Shown here: piece by piece, positions 6,189 through 6,818 of the stretch
How the letters are laid out: every line of letters begins with the position of its first letter
Numbering within the stretch: the stretch's first letter is position 1
Assembly (NCBI GenBank): GCA_944350405.1
Contig: CALVPC010000056.1
Span: 1-6,818 of the forward strand
DNA: 6,818 nucleotides
DNA from: an uncultured Bacilli bacterium
Lineage (GTDB): Bacteria > Bacillota_I > Bacilli_A > RF39 > UBA660
Direction of reading: 5' to 3'
Made by a program: the position numbers and the translations under genes
The notes under the pieces: generated by a model
Told to the model about the DNA's origin: nothing
Seen by the model: only the letters and a program-made list of their open reading frames with translations
The model's database searches: none

Positions 6189-6361
6189 AGAGATCAGTAA
6201 TAAAATAAGTTTATTAAAGAGAATTAGTGGTTGGTGCAAACTAATATAAACATTTTATGAATCTACTCTGGAGAGGAATTAATAATTCCCGGTAAGTGCC
6301 GTTATAAGTAAAGTTAAACAAAGGATGGTACCGTCTTTTAGACTCCTTACCATTCTTTTTT
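6189..6361 (+). ncRNA. T-box riboswitch, serine-specific (specifier UCU)
   Basis: The leader senses uncharged tRNA-Ser and permits read-through into the downstream genes. Stem I: AGAG (6189-6192) pairs with CTCT (6266-6269), then comes the AGTA motif (6196-6199). ATAAAAT (6200-6206) pairs with ATTTTAT (6252-6258), GTTTAT (6209-6214) with ATAAAC (6246-6251), an AGAG-containing internal loop follows, then TTAGT (6224-6228) with ACTAA (6240-6244). The specifier loop GAATCTA (6259-6265) presents UCU (6262-6264), a serine codon. A Stem III hairpin is GGAATT/AATTCC (6275-6289). The T-box sequence AAGGATGGTACCG (6321-6333) contains the TGGT bulge that meets the tRNA 3' end. The alternative fold is the terminator described separately. 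The serine specifier agrees with serS downstream. Confidence 0.93.
6321..6361 (+). terminator. T-box attenuator terminator
   Basis: GGATGGTA (6323-6330) pairs with TACCATTC (6348-6355), extended by two outer A-T pairs, and an inner GTCT/AGAC stem (6333-6336/6340-6343) closes a TTT loop. A run of six T (6356-6361) follows. The 5' arm contains the T-box sequence, so tRNA-stabilised antiterminator pairing, roughly AAAGG (6320-6324) with CC and CTTT in 6331-6338, excludes this hairpin. Confidence 0.88.
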
Positions 6362-6380
6362 GCTTTAAAGGAGGTAAAAA

Positions 6381-6620
6381 ATGAATATATTAAAAATAAA
6401 AGGAATATATAAACACTTTAAAGGAAATTATTATATAGTAGAAGACGTAGCACTTCACTCGGAAACTGGAGAAGAATTAGTAATTTATAGAGCATTATAT
6501 GAAGACTCTAAATTATATGCTAGACCAAAAGAAATGTTTTTAAGTGAGGTTGACACCAAAAAGTACCCTAAAGTAAAACAAAAATATAAATTTGAACTTC
6601 AAAATATCGATAAGAAATAA
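6381..6620 (+). CDS. DUF1653 family small protein
   Basis: This 79-residue soluble protein has the DUF1653 (PF07866) pattern: GIYKHFKGNYYIVEDVA (8-24), HSETGEELVIYRALYED (26-42), and LYARPKEMF (45-53). The family has no established biochemical function; it folds as a small beta-rich domain and is often a single-domain protein. The start is ATG with a near-perfect AAGGAGG (6368-6374) six bases upstream. It lies between the serine T-box terminator and serS, 13 bases before the serS start, so it should be co-induced with serS when charged tRNA-Ser falls. A role tied to serine or translation is a contextual guess only. Confidence 0.88.
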   Translation: MNILKIKGIYKHFKGNYYIVEDVALHSETGEELVIYRALYEDSKLYARPKEMFLSEVDTKKYPKVKQKYKFELQNIDKK

Positions 6621-6633
6621 AGGAGAGATAGAA

Positions 6634-6818
6634 ATGATAGATATTAAATTAATAAGAGAAAATAGGGATTTAGTAAAAGAAAATATTAAGAAGAAGTTTC
6701 AAGATGAAAAACTTCCTTTAGTAGATACTGTGTATTCTTATGATGAGGAAGTTAGAAAACTAAAACAAGAAGGGGATTTACTTAGAAAAAAAAGAAAAGA
6801 TAAAAGTGAACAAATTGG
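6634..6818 (+). CDS. serS: Seryl-tRNA synthetase, N-terminal part (runs off the window)
   Basis: SerRS (class II) charges tRNA-Ser with serine. Only the first 61 codons plus two bases are in the window. They start MIDIKLIRENRDLVKEN and continue with RKLKQEGDLLRKKRK, the typical beginning of the long antiparallel coiled-coil arm that grips the long variable arm of tRNA-Ser. The catalytic domain is outside. The start is ATG with GGAG at 6622-6625, which overlaps the end of the DUF1653 gene region. Identity is supported independently by the UCU specifier in the upstream T-box. Truncation is due to the window edge, not a gene break. Confidence 0.93.
   Translation, partial: MIDIKLIRENRDLVKENIKKKFQDEKLPLVDTVYSYDEEVRKLKQEGDLLRKKRKDKSEQI

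Noticed and set aside
6138..6200. A lost S1 domain of the RNB protein in another frame downstream
   Set aside because: The stop is followed by AT-rich sequence with stops and by the T-box promoter and Stem I. No S1-like coding pattern is present.
1..6818. CRISPR array, insertion sequence, prophage or defence system
   Set aside because: No regularly spaced repeats, transposase, integrase, tRNA or known defence-gene motifs were seen. The genes are mostly core cellular functions.

Overview
The window comes from a very AT-rich, low-GC Gram-positive bacterium, most likely an uncultured or gut-associated member of the Bacillota (Bacilli or a neighbouring class). This rests on base composition, strong AGGAGG/AGGTG ribosome binding sites, a Firmicutes-type DnaI helicase loader, a MurT/GatD pair and a serine T-box leader upstream of serS. 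Tryptophan is written TGG throughout and murT ends on TGA, so the code is the standard bacterial one and not the Mycoplasma code. The exact genus cannot be named from the sequence. I see no insertion sequence, phage gene, tRNA, rRNA or CRISPR array.

Layout. Positions 51-728 (+) encode a five-helix membrane protein of the CmpB-like 'putative ABC-transporter type IV' family. Converging on it is a minus-strand operon, murT (2733-1408) then gatD (1411-725), with an ATGA overlap. The two convergent genes overlap by 4 bp and share a hairpin that can act as a terminator in both directions. A 101-bp divergent spacer (2734-2834) separates murT from a small membrane-anchored protein of unknown function (2835-3311, +), which ends in its own terminator. 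Next come dnaI (3357-4268) and, with no spacer, an RNB-domain exoribonuclease (4269-6140). A roughly 240-bp leader then holds a promoter and a complete T-box riboswitch with UCU (Ser) as specifier. It controls a DUF1653 protein (6381-6620) and serS (6634 to the window edge, truncated by the window).

How the genes fit together. MurT/GatD-type enzymes normally amidate the D-glutamate of lipid II. Here both subunits carry changed key motifs, and the GatD-like subunit seems to have neither catalytic Cys nor His, so the usual glutamine-dependent reaction is doubtful. DnaI loads the replicative helicase. Its tight coupling to a stripped-down RNase II/R-like nuclease, with no recognisable cold-shock or S1 domains, is an unusual pairing of replication and RNA metabolism. 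The DUF1653-serS unit is predicted to be induced by uncharged tRNA-Ser.

Most interesting points: the apparently glutaminase-dead GatD with a variant MurT, the minimal RNB protein coupled to dnaI, terminators built into the 3' ends of coding sequences, and predicted transcription starts that fall almost on the ribosome binding site at four of the promoters.
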